Source: Bacillota bacterium (GTDB lineage Bacteria > Bacillota > Sulfobacillia > RBS10-35 > JAJYVM01). Taken from it: 7,316 bases of DNA. The stretch is from assembly GCA_021792015.1 (NCBI GenBank), contig JAJYVM010000190.1, forward strand, positions 1 through 7,316, read 5' to 3'. Position numbers and translations under genes: made by a program. Below the pieces are notes generated by a model. The model worked only from the letters and a program-made list of their open reading frames with translations. It was not told the origin of the DNA and did no database searches. Every line of letters begins with the position of its first letter. Within the stretch, counting starts at the first letter, position 1. Below are positions 1 to 5,630 of this stretch, piece by piece.

Positions 1-2
1 GA

Positions 3-62
3 AACCCGGTAGATGGCGGGCCCGAATGCCTCACGCATGGCCTCCGCCATCCCTGGCGCCGG
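3..62 (-). pseudogene. Frame-shifted continuation of the nucleotidyltransferase gene, running off the window edge
   Basis: Read on the minus strand from position 62, the frame displaced by one base relative to the 31-333 frame gives about 20 residues ending in GPAIYRV with no stop before the window edge. This resembles the segment that normally follows the SDIDL region in this family (a YRVF-type strand leading to a hydrophobic strand with a third acidic residue). The family resemblance is from memory and the segment is short, so the call is tentative. Confidence 0.45.
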
Positions 63-333
63 TGTCGAGGTGATGCACGGCGCCGTGCGCGAGATCCATG
101 TGCGCGATCCAGTCGGCCAGCGGCTCCGCCAGCTGGGTTCCGTCCGCGATGCCGAAGGCGAGATCAATGTCCGACCAGCGGTCCCGCCGGCCGACGGAGG
201 CCGAGCCGGTCAGGGCCGCCCCGGTGATGCGCACGTCAGCCTGCGCCCTGGCGATCAGCGCGGCGCGCAGGCCCTCCCGCTGCTCCGGCGTAAGGTCATG
301 CGTGGCGGGCCGCCGCCACGTCGCACCTGGCAT
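31..333 (-). CDS. Nucleotidyltransferase-fold (MNT/KNTase-type) protein, C-terminus apparently lost by frameshift
   Basis: The 100-residue product carries the polymerase-beta-type nucleotidyltransferase signature: Gly43-Ser44 followed by Ser54-Asp55-Ile56-Asp57-Leu, the G-S-x9-S-D-I-D motif that binds Mg-NTP. A helical lead-in (LTPEQREGLRAALIARA) precedes it. Relatives transfer nucleotides to small molecules (aminoglycoside-type) or proteins and are usually well over 200 residues, so this frame ends far too early. In the frame shifted by one base, from about position 62 to the window edge, the coding continues as PAPGMAEAMREAFGPAIYRV, which looks like the family's next strand (x-YRVF-type). 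One extra base near 60-66 therefore probably broke the gene, either genuinely or as an assembly error. The only ATG in frame is at 333, which overlaps the end of the MFS gene by 38 bases. It is the last visible gene of the minus-strand operon. The substrate cannot be told. Confidence 0.72.
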   Translation of the reverse strand: MPGATWRRPATHDLTPEQREGLRAALIARAQADVRITGAALTGSASVGRRDRWSDIDLAFGIADGTQLAEPLADWIAHMDLAHGAVHHLDTGARDGGGHA

Positions 334-1468
334 CCGCCTCCGGGCGCCGGATCCCCGCGGCCAGCACCATCGCCGCCACGCAGGCCAGGGCCACCGGCAA
401 GAGCGGCGCGTCCGGGGCGCTCAGGCGGTCGCCGAGCTGGCCGCCGACCAGCAGGCCAGCGAAGCCGCAGGCATACGAGATGGTGAACATCCCCGCCGAC
501 ATGCGCGACACCTCCTCGCGGGGCACCAGCAGGGGCGGGAGCGCCAGGCCCTGGATGAAGATGGTGCTGGCGGCACAGCCCAGAAGGCCGGCGGCGGCAA
601 GCACGGCCACCGGCGCCGGGAGCGCGACCAGGGCCACTGTGGCGGCCAGGCTGACGGCGGCGGCCGCGACCATGGCGCCCGCGCGTCCGACCAGCGCGGG
701 CACGGCGGTGATGAGCAGCGACCCGGCCACCTGGATCAGGTTCAGGCTGGTCAGGGCCGGGGCCACCAGCGCCACCCGGCCGGTCGCCGTGAGGTACGTG
801 GGGATGAACGCGTTGCTCACCTGGTAGATCGCCGACGTGCACCCGAGCAGCAGCCCGACGCGCCAGGTGGTGGGATCTCGCCAGTCCGGCCACCAGGCCC
901 CGCGCCTGGCGGCCGGCGCATCCCCCGCGCTCGGGCGCAGCACGGCCACGGCGGCCACCGCCACCGGCAGCGACCACACGGCAAGGCCCCATCCCCACCC
1001 GCCCAGCCGAGCAGCGATGGGGAGGGTGGCTGCCACGGCGACGACCTCACCCACGACCAGCCCGTTCGAGTAGATGCCCGTGGCGCGGGCGGGGCCGAGC
1101 CGCCGCTCGCCCGCCGCCAGCGCGATCATGGTGGGTTGGGCGAGAGCGATGCCGGCGCCCATGACGACCGTCATGGCAAACAGCATGGCGGCCCCGCCGC
1201 CCACCCCGCGGAGGGCGCCGCCGGCGGCCGTAAGGGCCAGGCTGACGGCCAGCGCCCGCCGCACCCCCAGGCGCGCCATCAGGAGGGAGCCGGCCACGGC
1301 AGCCACCGCGAACAGGATGACCGGGGAGCCCGTCAGCAAGCCGACTTCCGTATGGCTCAGCCGCAGCGCCGGCACGATCACGGGCAGCAGCGGCGGCACC
1401 GCCAGCAGGGGGGCGCGCAGCGCGAACCCCCCGAGCCAGAGCAGGGCCGCCTCCCGCCCTGAGCTCAC
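296..1468 (-). CDS. MFS transporter, CynX/NimT (cyanate/nitroimidazole permease-like) type
   Basis: A 390-residue, strongly hydrophobic inner-membrane protein with about twelve potential membrane segments in two halves. They are separated by a polar, Trp/Arg-rich central loop at about residues 178-203. The N-terminal half has the short cytoplasmic loop after TM2 (MARLGVRRALAVS, about 64-76), matching the MFS motif-A position. It also has QPTMIALAAGERR...ATGIYSNGLVVGE (about 111-141), which I associate with CynX/NimT-type permeases of small anions or amino-acid-like compounds. The second-half counterpart is GGQLGDRLS (342-350). The open frame extends further upstream to 1831, but the sensible start is the GTG at 1468, which overlaps the stop of the preceding gene as GTGA, a sign of translational coupling. 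The substrate is unknown. The operon partners (amidohydrolase and mu-crystallin-like enzyme) suggest an N-acylated or amino-acid-derived compound, which is inference. Confidence 0.86.
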   Translation of the reverse strand: MSSGREAALLWLGGFALRAPLLAVPPLLPVIVPALRLSHTEVGLLTGSPVILFAVAAVAGSLLMARLGVRRALAVSLALTAAGGALRGVGGGAAMLFAMTVVMGAGIALAQPTMIALAAGERRLGPARATGIYSNGLVVGEVVAVAATLPIAARLGGWGWGLAVWSLPVAVAAVAVLRPSAGDAPAARRGAWWPDWRDPTTWRVGLLLGCTSAIYQVSNAFIPTYLTATGRVALVAPALTSLNLIQVAGSLLITAVPALVGRAGAMVAAAAVSLAATVALVALPAPVAVLAAAGLLGCAASTIFIQGLALPPLLVPREEVSRMSAGMFTISYACGFAGLLVGGQLGDRLSAPDAPLLPVALACVAAMVLAAGIRRPEADARCDVAAARHA

Positions 1469-2448
1469 CCGTGCCGCTTCCCCGTGAGCTCCAGGCGGCT
1501 GCCGGCGCCCCCGGCGAGGGCGCGCGCGTACACGTGGTGAGCCGCCGCCAGGTCCTCGACCGCCAGCCCGAGGGACTTGAAGAGGGTGATCTCCCGCCGG
1601 TCCGTCCGGCCCGCCACGCGGTCGAGCAGCAGGTCGCCGAGCTCGCCGGCGATGTGGTCCTCGCCGATCCGCCCCTCGCGGATGGGCACGCGCACGTCCT
1701 CCGCCTCGTTGAGGGCCGACTCGCGGCGGTCGACGAACAGGCGGCTGCCGGCGACGGCGTCGCTGTCCAGCTCGCGGTAGGGCGGCACGGAGGCGCCCAC
1801 GGCGTTCACATGCGCGCCGGGGCTCAGCCATGCCCCTTCAAGGACCGGGGCCTGGGCGCCCGTGACCGTGCAGACGATGTCGGCGCCCGCCACCGCCTCC
1901 CGCGCGGAGGGGGCAAACCGCGCGCCGTGGCGCTCCGCGAAGGCGCGGCCATGGGCCTCCGTGCGGCTCCACACGCGCACGTCCCGGATGGGGCGCACCG
2001 CACGCATGGCCTCGAGGTGGACGCCGGCCTGCGTGCCCGAGCCGAGGATGGCCAAGCTGGTGGCATCCGGCCGCGCCAGCAGGCGCGTGGCCAGACCGCT
2101 GACGGCCGCCGTGCGGATCTCGGTGACGGTGCCGGCGTCGACCACGGCCAGCAGCCGCCCGTTCTCGGTCTCGAAGATCAGGATCGCGCCCTGGTGCGAC
2201 TCGTAGGGCGTGCCCAGGTTGCCGGGGAAGACCGTGACCACCTTGACCCCGATGGCGCGCGGCTCCCCGAGGTAGGAGGGCATCAGCCCGAGGAAGCCCC
2301 GGCGGTCCGGCTGCGCCACCACGCTGCGCAGGGGCAGCACGGCATCCCCCCGCGCCAGGGCGCTGAGGGCCGCCGCCATCACGTCGATGCACTCCGCCAT
2401 CGGCAGCAGGGCACGGACCTCGCGGTGGCCCAGCACCAGCGTCTCCAT
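1465..2448 (-). CDS. Ornithine cyclodeaminase/mu-crystallin family NAD(P)-dependent enzyme (probably not a true OCD)
   Basis: The 327-residue length is normal for the family. The family's residues are in place: Arg41 (LPLRSV), Lys69 (GVKVVT) and Arg112 (TEIRTAA) for the substrate carboxylate and catalysis, and the Rossmann motif GSGTQA at 136-141 for NAD(P). The signatures LFVDRRESALNEAED (237-251) and LFKSLGLAVEDLAAA (289-303) closely resemble mu-crystallin. True ornithine cyclodeaminase has a catalytic Asp in a GGD-type motif after the AVG strand. Here that stretch reads VGASVPPYRELD (217-228), as in mu-crystallin/ketimine reductases, with no Asp at that position. The likely chemistry is NAD(P)H reduction of a cyclic imine, or amino-acid dehydrogenation, in the cytoplasm. 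The ATG at 2448 lies 4 bases after the amidohydrolase stop, with a strong SD (AGGGGGGG) 10 bases upstream. The exact substrate is not deducible. Confidence 0.9.
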   Translation of the reverse strand: METLVLGHREVRALLPMAECIDVMAAALSALARGDAVLPLRSVVAQPDRRGFLGLMPSYLGEPRAIGVKVVTVFPGNLGTPYESHQGAILIFETENGRLLAVVDAGTVTEIRTAAVSGLATRLLARPDATSLAILGSGTQAGVHLEAMRAVRPIRDVRVWSRTEAHGRAFAERHGARFAPSAREAVAGADIVCTVTGAQAPVLEGAWLSPGAHVNAVGASVPPYRELDSDAVAGSRLFVDRRESALNEAEDVRVPIREGRIGEDHIAGELGDLLLDRVAGRTDRREITLFKSLGLAVEDLAAAHHVYARALAGGAGSRLELTGKRHG

Positions 2449-2452
2449 CCCG

Positions 2453-3778
2453 CTATTGCCCCCCCTGCAGCAGGCCGTCCCAGAAGGCCAGGTAGCCGGC
2501 GCGCGTGAACGGCGGGCGAAAGCCCGCGACCACGCTGCGGGCCGCCTCCGCGCCGTCGGCCAGCAGGTCGATGGCCGTCATGGCCATCATCTTGGCCGCG
2601 CCCAGGTAGGCCAGCTCCTTGTCGACAATGCGGAAGTCCTTGCTGTGGAAAGCCCCGTCCACGGCGCCGATGGAGGGTTGGATCGCCGGCATGATGTGGG
2701 TCACATCCCCCAGATCGCCGCTGTGGCTGGCATGGCCGGCCCGGGCGATCTCCCCCTCGCCCACGACGGCCGCGGCGTTCCGCCGGAAGACCTCGCTGAA
2801 GGCCGCATCCTGGATCTGGGGCAGGTACCCCGGCAGCTCCACGATCTCGACCTCGGCCCCCAGCGCCATGGCCCCGGCCCGCATGGCGCGGTTCACCTTC
2901 ACGTTCGCGTCCATGATCGCCTCCACCGTCCGCGCCCGGACGTACGTCTCCATGCGCACGTCCGCCGGGACGATGTTCACCAGATCGCCGCCCTTGGTGA
3001 TGATCGGGTGCACGCGGACGTGGTCCTCGTCGCGGAAGGTGTCGCGCTGCGCGTTCAGGGCGGCCAGCGCCACCTGGGCCGCGGCCAAGGCGTTGACCCC
3101 GGCCTCCGGCGCGCCGGCGGCGTGCGCCTCCCGGCCCCGAAAGCGCACCAGCTTGCCGATGAAGCCGTTGCAGCTGCCGCCCAGGGCCACCTTGGCGCCC
3201 GGGGCGCGATTGCCCAGGTGGCACATCATGGCCAGGTCGATGTCGTCGAGCAGCCCGAGGCGGGCAAACTCCTGCTTGCCGCCGAGGAAGCGGATCCGCC
3301 CCTCCCGGCGCAGGCGCTCGCGGTACTCGATCTCGACATACTCCTCGGCCGGAACGGCCAGGAAGGCGACGCCGCCGCCGAGGGCAGCGGCTGCCCCCGA
3401 CCGGACCAGGCCAGTCGCCACACCGATCATGGCGGCGACCTGGGCGTTGTGGCCGCATGAGTGCGCGGCCCCCGTCACGGGGTCGGCGTACGGATGCCCC
3501 GGGCAGACCAGGGAGTCCAGCTCGCCCAGGATGGCCAGGCGTGGCGCGCCGGCCGCCGCCCCGCCGCCGGCCAGGTCCGCACGCAGGCCCGTGAGGGCAA
3601 GCCCGCTGCGATAGGGCAGCCCGAGGCCGGCGAAGGCATCGGCCACGAGCCCAGCCGTGCGCTCTTCCTTAAAGCCAAGCTCGGGCTGGGCAAAGATGCG
3701 CTCCCCCAGACCGATGATCTCATCGCCCGCGGCGTCGATGGCCGCGCAGGCGCGCGCCTTGAGACTCTGGCGATCCAT
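2453..3778 (-). CDS. M20-family amidohydrolase (M20D/AbgB-like zinc metallo-amidase)
   Basis: A 441-residue cytoplasmic metallohydrolase expected to cleave an amide bond of an N-acyl amino acid or a related conjugate. Visible M20 features, in order: FAQPELGFKEERTA (29-42), the usual substrate-side opening; GELDSL (85-90); metal ligands Cys108 and His110 in HSCGHNAQ; Glu145-Glu146 in VPAEEY, as catalytic base and metal ligand; His187 in MCHLGN; and His378 near the C-terminus in AFHSKDF. Residues about 200-315 form the lid/dimerisation domain (GREAHAAGAPEAGVNAL, then IITKGGDLVNIVPADVRMETYVR). CGHN in place of CGHDGH, and the long insert between the Glu pair and His187, point to the AbgB-like side of the family rather than to DapE or ArgE. 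The open frame extends upstream to 4240, but the ATG at 3778 has a good SD (GGGGAGG, 10 bases away) and starts the homologous sequence. It is the first gene of the operon. Confidence 0.92.
   Translation of the reverse strand: MDRQSLKARACAAIDAAGDEIIGLGERIFAQPELGFKEERTAGLVADAFAGLGLPYRSGLALTGLRADLAGGGAAAGAPRLAILGELDSLVCPGHPYADPVTGAAHSCGHNAQVAAMIGVATGLVRSGAAAALGGGVAFLAVPAEEYVEIEYRERLRREGRIRFLGGKQEFARLGLLDDIDLAMMCHLGNRAPGAKVALGGSCNGFIGKLVRFRGREAHAAGAPEAGVNALAAAQVALAALNAQRDTFRDEDHVRVHPIITKGGDLVNIVPADVRMETYVRARTVEAIMDANVKVNRAMRAGAMALGAEVEIVELPGYLPQIQDAAFSEVFRRNAAAVVGEGEIARAGHASHSGDLGDVTHIMPAIQPSIGAVDGAFHSKDFRIVDKELAYLGAAKMMAMTAIDLLADGAEAARSVVAGFRPPFTRAGYLAFWDGLLQGGQ
2459..2466 (-). promoter_or_regulatory. 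Shine-Dalgarno of the mu-crystallin-like gene, inside the amidohydrolase 3' end
   Basis: The minus strand reads AGGGGGGG, then 10 bases, then the ATG at 2448. It lies in the last codons of the preceding gene and fixes the start of the downstream one. Confidence 0.6.
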
Positions 3779-3835
3779 GCTGCCGGCGCCTCCCCGGCCG
3801 GGCTTTCTCCAAGCACGTGAACGAAGCCTGCCCCC
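3779..3835. other. Short divergent intergenic region between the amidohydrolase operon and the lipoprotein gene
   Basis: Only 57 bases separate the two divergent starts (75 if the lipoprotein starts at GTG 3854), so promoters for both directions must lie here or inside the opposite gene. I see no convincing -35/-10 pair on either strand. Visible elements are the CCCGGCCGGG palindrome (3793-3802) and a CACGTG core (3814-3819). Neither can be assigned to a regulator. Confidence 0.35.
3789..3795 (-). promoter_or_regulatory. Shine-Dalgarno of the M20 amidohydrolase gene
   Basis: The minus strand reads GGGGAGG, then 10 bases, then the ATG at 3778. This decides the start within a much longer open frame that reaches 4240. 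The adjacent 10-base palindrome CCCGGCCGGG (3793-3802) overlaps it. Confidence 0.7.
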
Positions 3836-4333
3836 GTGCGGCATGGTGGGACCGTGCGCCGCCTTGCTGGCGCCCTCCTGCTCGGCACCCTGGTCCTGAC
3901 CGGATGCGGCGCCCGCAACGCGGCGCAGCCGAATCCGGATGTGGCGACATTCGTCATCCAGGGCCAGCCAGTAACCCTCAGCGGCGGCAGGGCCACCGCG
4001 CCCGCCGCGCCGGGGTCGGCGGCCCAGGTGCGCACGTGGATCATCGCCGGACCCGCCGCTGGGCCCGGCTACACCGCGGTGATCCTGGCCCAGGATACCG
4101 GAGACAGCGACACATTCTTCCATCTCGCGGCGGCGCTGTCCGGCGGGCGGGCAACCAACGCCGTGCTGCTCGGGGACCGGATCGCCGTGCAGGCGCTCGC
4201 CGCGCGCGGCGGCACGGTCACGGTGACCTACCTGGACCACGCAGCAGGCCAGCCCATGGCCGCACCGCCCACCGTCCGCACGATCCGCCGCTACCAGGTG
4301 CTCGGCGGCCAGATCGCGCCCACCGGCGGCTGA
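3836..4333 (+). CDS. Small secreted lipoprotein of a conserved, unnamed family
   Basis: A 165-residue protein with a type II signal peptide: basic n-region (VRR), hydrophobic stretch (LAGALLLGTLVL) and lipobox LTG-Cys24, so it is probably anchored to the outer face of the membrane. The mature part has the order I associate with a widespread uncharacterised lipoprotein family: DVATFVIQGQPVTL, then YTAVILAQDTGDSDTFFHLAAAL, then ATNAVLLGDRIAVQ, then VTVTYLDHAAGQPMAAPPTV and a basic/aromatic tail strand. It looks like an all-beta domain. The function is unknown. I see no catalytic motif. The frame opens at GTG 3836 with no SD. GTG 3854, giving an 18-residue signal to the Cys, is an equally plausible start. 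It precedes the NDH-2-like gene on the same strand by 46 bases, so they may share a transcript. Confidence 0.75.
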   Translation: MRHGGTVRRLAGALLLGTLVLTGCGARNAAQPNPDVATFVIQGQPVTLSGGRATAPAAPGSAAQVRTWIIAGPAAGPGYTAVILAQDTGDSDTFFHLAAALSGGRATNAVLLGDRIAVQALAARGGTVTVTYLDHAAGQPMAAPPTVRTIRRYQVLGGQIAPTGG

Positions 4334-4335
4334 TC

Positions 4336-4352
4336 TGCGCCGCGGCGGCGCA
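4336..4352 (+). terminator. Short GC hairpin after the lipoprotein gene
   Basis: A perfect 7-bp inverted repeat, TGCGCCG / CGGCGCA, has a 3-base CGG loop and starts 2 bases after the lipoprotein stop. No T-tract follows, so it could be an attenuator or an RNA-stability hairpin between two co-transcribed genes rather than an intrinsic terminator. Confidence 0.35.
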
Positions 4353-4379
4353 CGCTACCCCCGGGGGGCTTTGCATCCC

Positions 4380-5615
4380 GTGGCGCCCACCGTCGCCGTC
4401 CTCGGGGCCGGGTACGCCGGTCTGGCCGCGTTCGCGGAGCTGCGCCAGCACCTGCGCCCCGATGAGGCGGAGCTGGTGCTGGTCAACAAGGACCCGTACC
4501 ACACGTTCGTGACGGAGATCCACACCATCGCCGGCAACGGCGAGCCCGTCTCGCACGTGCGCATACCCCTGCACGAGGTCGTGCGCCCACCGGCCCGCCT
4601 GGTCGTCGCGCCGGTGGAAAGGCTGCGCGCCGATGATTCGTCCGTGGAGGTCACGCTGCGCGGCGCGGGCCGCCTGCACTGCGAGGCGGCGGTCCTGGCC
4701 GTCGGGTACGAGCCGGAGTACTACGGCCTGCCGGGGCTGCGCGAGCACAGCTACGCGCTGGACAGCCTGGCGTCGGCCCGGCGGGTGCGCGAGCGCCTGC
4801 GCGGCCTGGCGGGGGCCGCCGAACCGCCGCGCGTGATCGTGGCGGGCGGCGGCATCACCGGCGTCGAACTGGTCACCGAGATCGCGGACAGCTACCCCCG
4901 CCGCTTCCGGCTGGCGCTGGTGGAGGGCGGGCCCGAGATCATGCCCGGCTTCGAGCCGGACCTCGTGCGGACGGCCCACGCGGCGCTCCGCGACAAGCGG
5001 GTGGCGGTGCATACGGGCGCCCGCATCACGGCGGCCAGGGCGGGCCAGCTGGTCCTGGAGGGCGGCGCGGACCTTCGCTTCGACCTGCTGATCTGGGCCG
5101 GCGGCATCCGGGGCAATCCCCTGGTGGGCGAAAGCGGCCTTCCCTGCTCGCGGCGCGGCCAGGCCAAGGCAGACCCCACGCTCCGCTCACCGGCGGCGGC
5201 CGCCCTCTTCCTGGCCGGCGACTGCAGCGCACCGATCGACGCCGAGACGGGGCGGCCCGTCCCCAACACGGCCCAGGCGGCCATCCTGGAGGGACACCAC
5301 GCGGCGGGCAACCTGCTTCGCCAGCTGAATGGCCAGGAGCTGCAGCCTTTCGCCGCGCACCTGCGCGGCATCCTCATCTCGCTCGGCCGCCACGAGGGTG
5401 TGGGCAAGCTCGGCCCGGCCACGGTCTACGGTGGGCCCGCCCTCGCGCTGAAGCACGCGGTGGAGGCGCACCACGCCTACGAGGTCGGCGGCCTGCGCGA
5501 ACTGGTGGCGCGGGTGCTGCCGGCCCGGGATCGGGCCGCGCCGTCGCGGCCCGCTCCCGCCGAATCCCGCTCAACCCCGCTCAGCCGGCCGCTGGCGGGC
5601 GATCGCGCGCGCTGA
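4380..5615 (+). CDS. Type II NADH dehydrogenase-like FAD/NAD(P) oxidoreductase (NDH-2 family)
   Basis: A 411-residue two-dinucleotide-fold flavoprotein expected to oxidise NAD(P)H and pass electrons to membrane quinone without pumping protons. The N-terminal FAD motif is VLGAGYAG (7-14), and the NAD(P)H motif is VAGGGITGVE (154-163). The second FAD site is LFLAGDCS (277-283, Asp281), and WAGGIRGNPL (239-248) is a typical lead-in. The segment after it, PNTAQAAILEGHHAAGNL (295-312), sits where NDH-2 has the quinone motif AQxAxQ, but the last Gln is Leu303. The C-terminus ends in an amphipathic stretch (LKHAVEAHHAYEVGGLRELVARVL, about 357-380) of the membrane-docking kind, plus a low-complexity Pro/Arg/Ser tail. 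I prefer GTG 4380, 11 bases after a GGGGGG tract, over TTG 4371, which is only 2 bases from it. It could be another quinone-reactive flavoprotein of the same superfamily. Confidence 0.88.
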   Translation: MAPTVAVLGAGYAGLAAFAELRQHLRPDEAELVLVNKDPYHTFVTEIHTIAGNGEPVSHVRIPLHEVVRPPARLVVAPVERLRADDSSVEVTLRGAGRLHCEAAVLAVGYEPEYYGLPGLREHSYALDSLASARRVRERLRGLAGAAEPPRVIVAGGGITGVELVTEIADSYPRRFRLALVEGGPEIMPGFEPDLVRTAHAALRDKRVAVHTGARITAARAGQLVLEGGADLRFDLLIWAGGIRGNPLVGESGLPCSRRGQAKADPTLRSPAAAALFLAGDCSAPIDAETGRPVPNTAQAAILEGHHAAGNLLRQLNGQELQPFAAHLRGILISLGRHEGVGKLGPATVYGGPALALKHAVEAHHAYEVGGLRELVARVLPARDRAAPSRPAPAESRSTPLSRPLAGDRAR

Positions 5616-5624
5616 AGCGCGCGC
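5605..5624. terminator. Perfect 8-bp GC hairpin between convergent genes (candidate bidirectional terminator)
   Basis: GCGCGCGC (5605-5612), loop TGAA (5613-5616), GCGCGCGC (5617-5624). The TGA stop of the NDH-2-like gene is the first three bases of the loop. The SIMPL gene arriving from the other side stops at 5631, so the hairpin starts 6 bases past its stop. There is no clear T-run on either side, so termination is inferred from position and stability. Confidence 0.5.
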
Positions 5625-5630
5625 ACAATA

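Noticed and set aside
98..1462. 454-residue plus-strand open frame opposite the MFS and nucleotidyltransferase genes
   Set aside because: Low-complexity Arg/Gly/Pro/Gln-rich translation with no domain. It is antisense to a convincing membrane protein and is typical of stop-poor GC-rich DNA.
1469..1831. Upstream extension of the MFS frame
   Set aside because: The translation is an Arg/Pro-rich shadow inside the OCD-family gene. GTG 1468 with its GTGA overlap is the natural start.
1471..2508. 345-residue plus-strand open frame opposite the OCD-family gene
   Set aside because: His/Arg/Gly-rich, with no recognisable motif. The minus-strand gene explains the sequence fully.
2387..3460. 357-residue plus-strand open frame opposite the amidohydrolase
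   Set aside because: It is a codon-phase shadow of the M20 gene, whose metal-binding motifs are intact on the other strand.
3779..4240. Upstream extension of the amidohydrolase frame
   Set aside because: It is not similar to the family, lies antisense to the lipoprotein, and has a good SD and ATG at its end.
4218..5012. 264-residue minus-strand open frame opposite the NDH-2-like gene
   Set aside because: It is antisense to a gene with clear FAD and NAD motifs and has no motif of its own.
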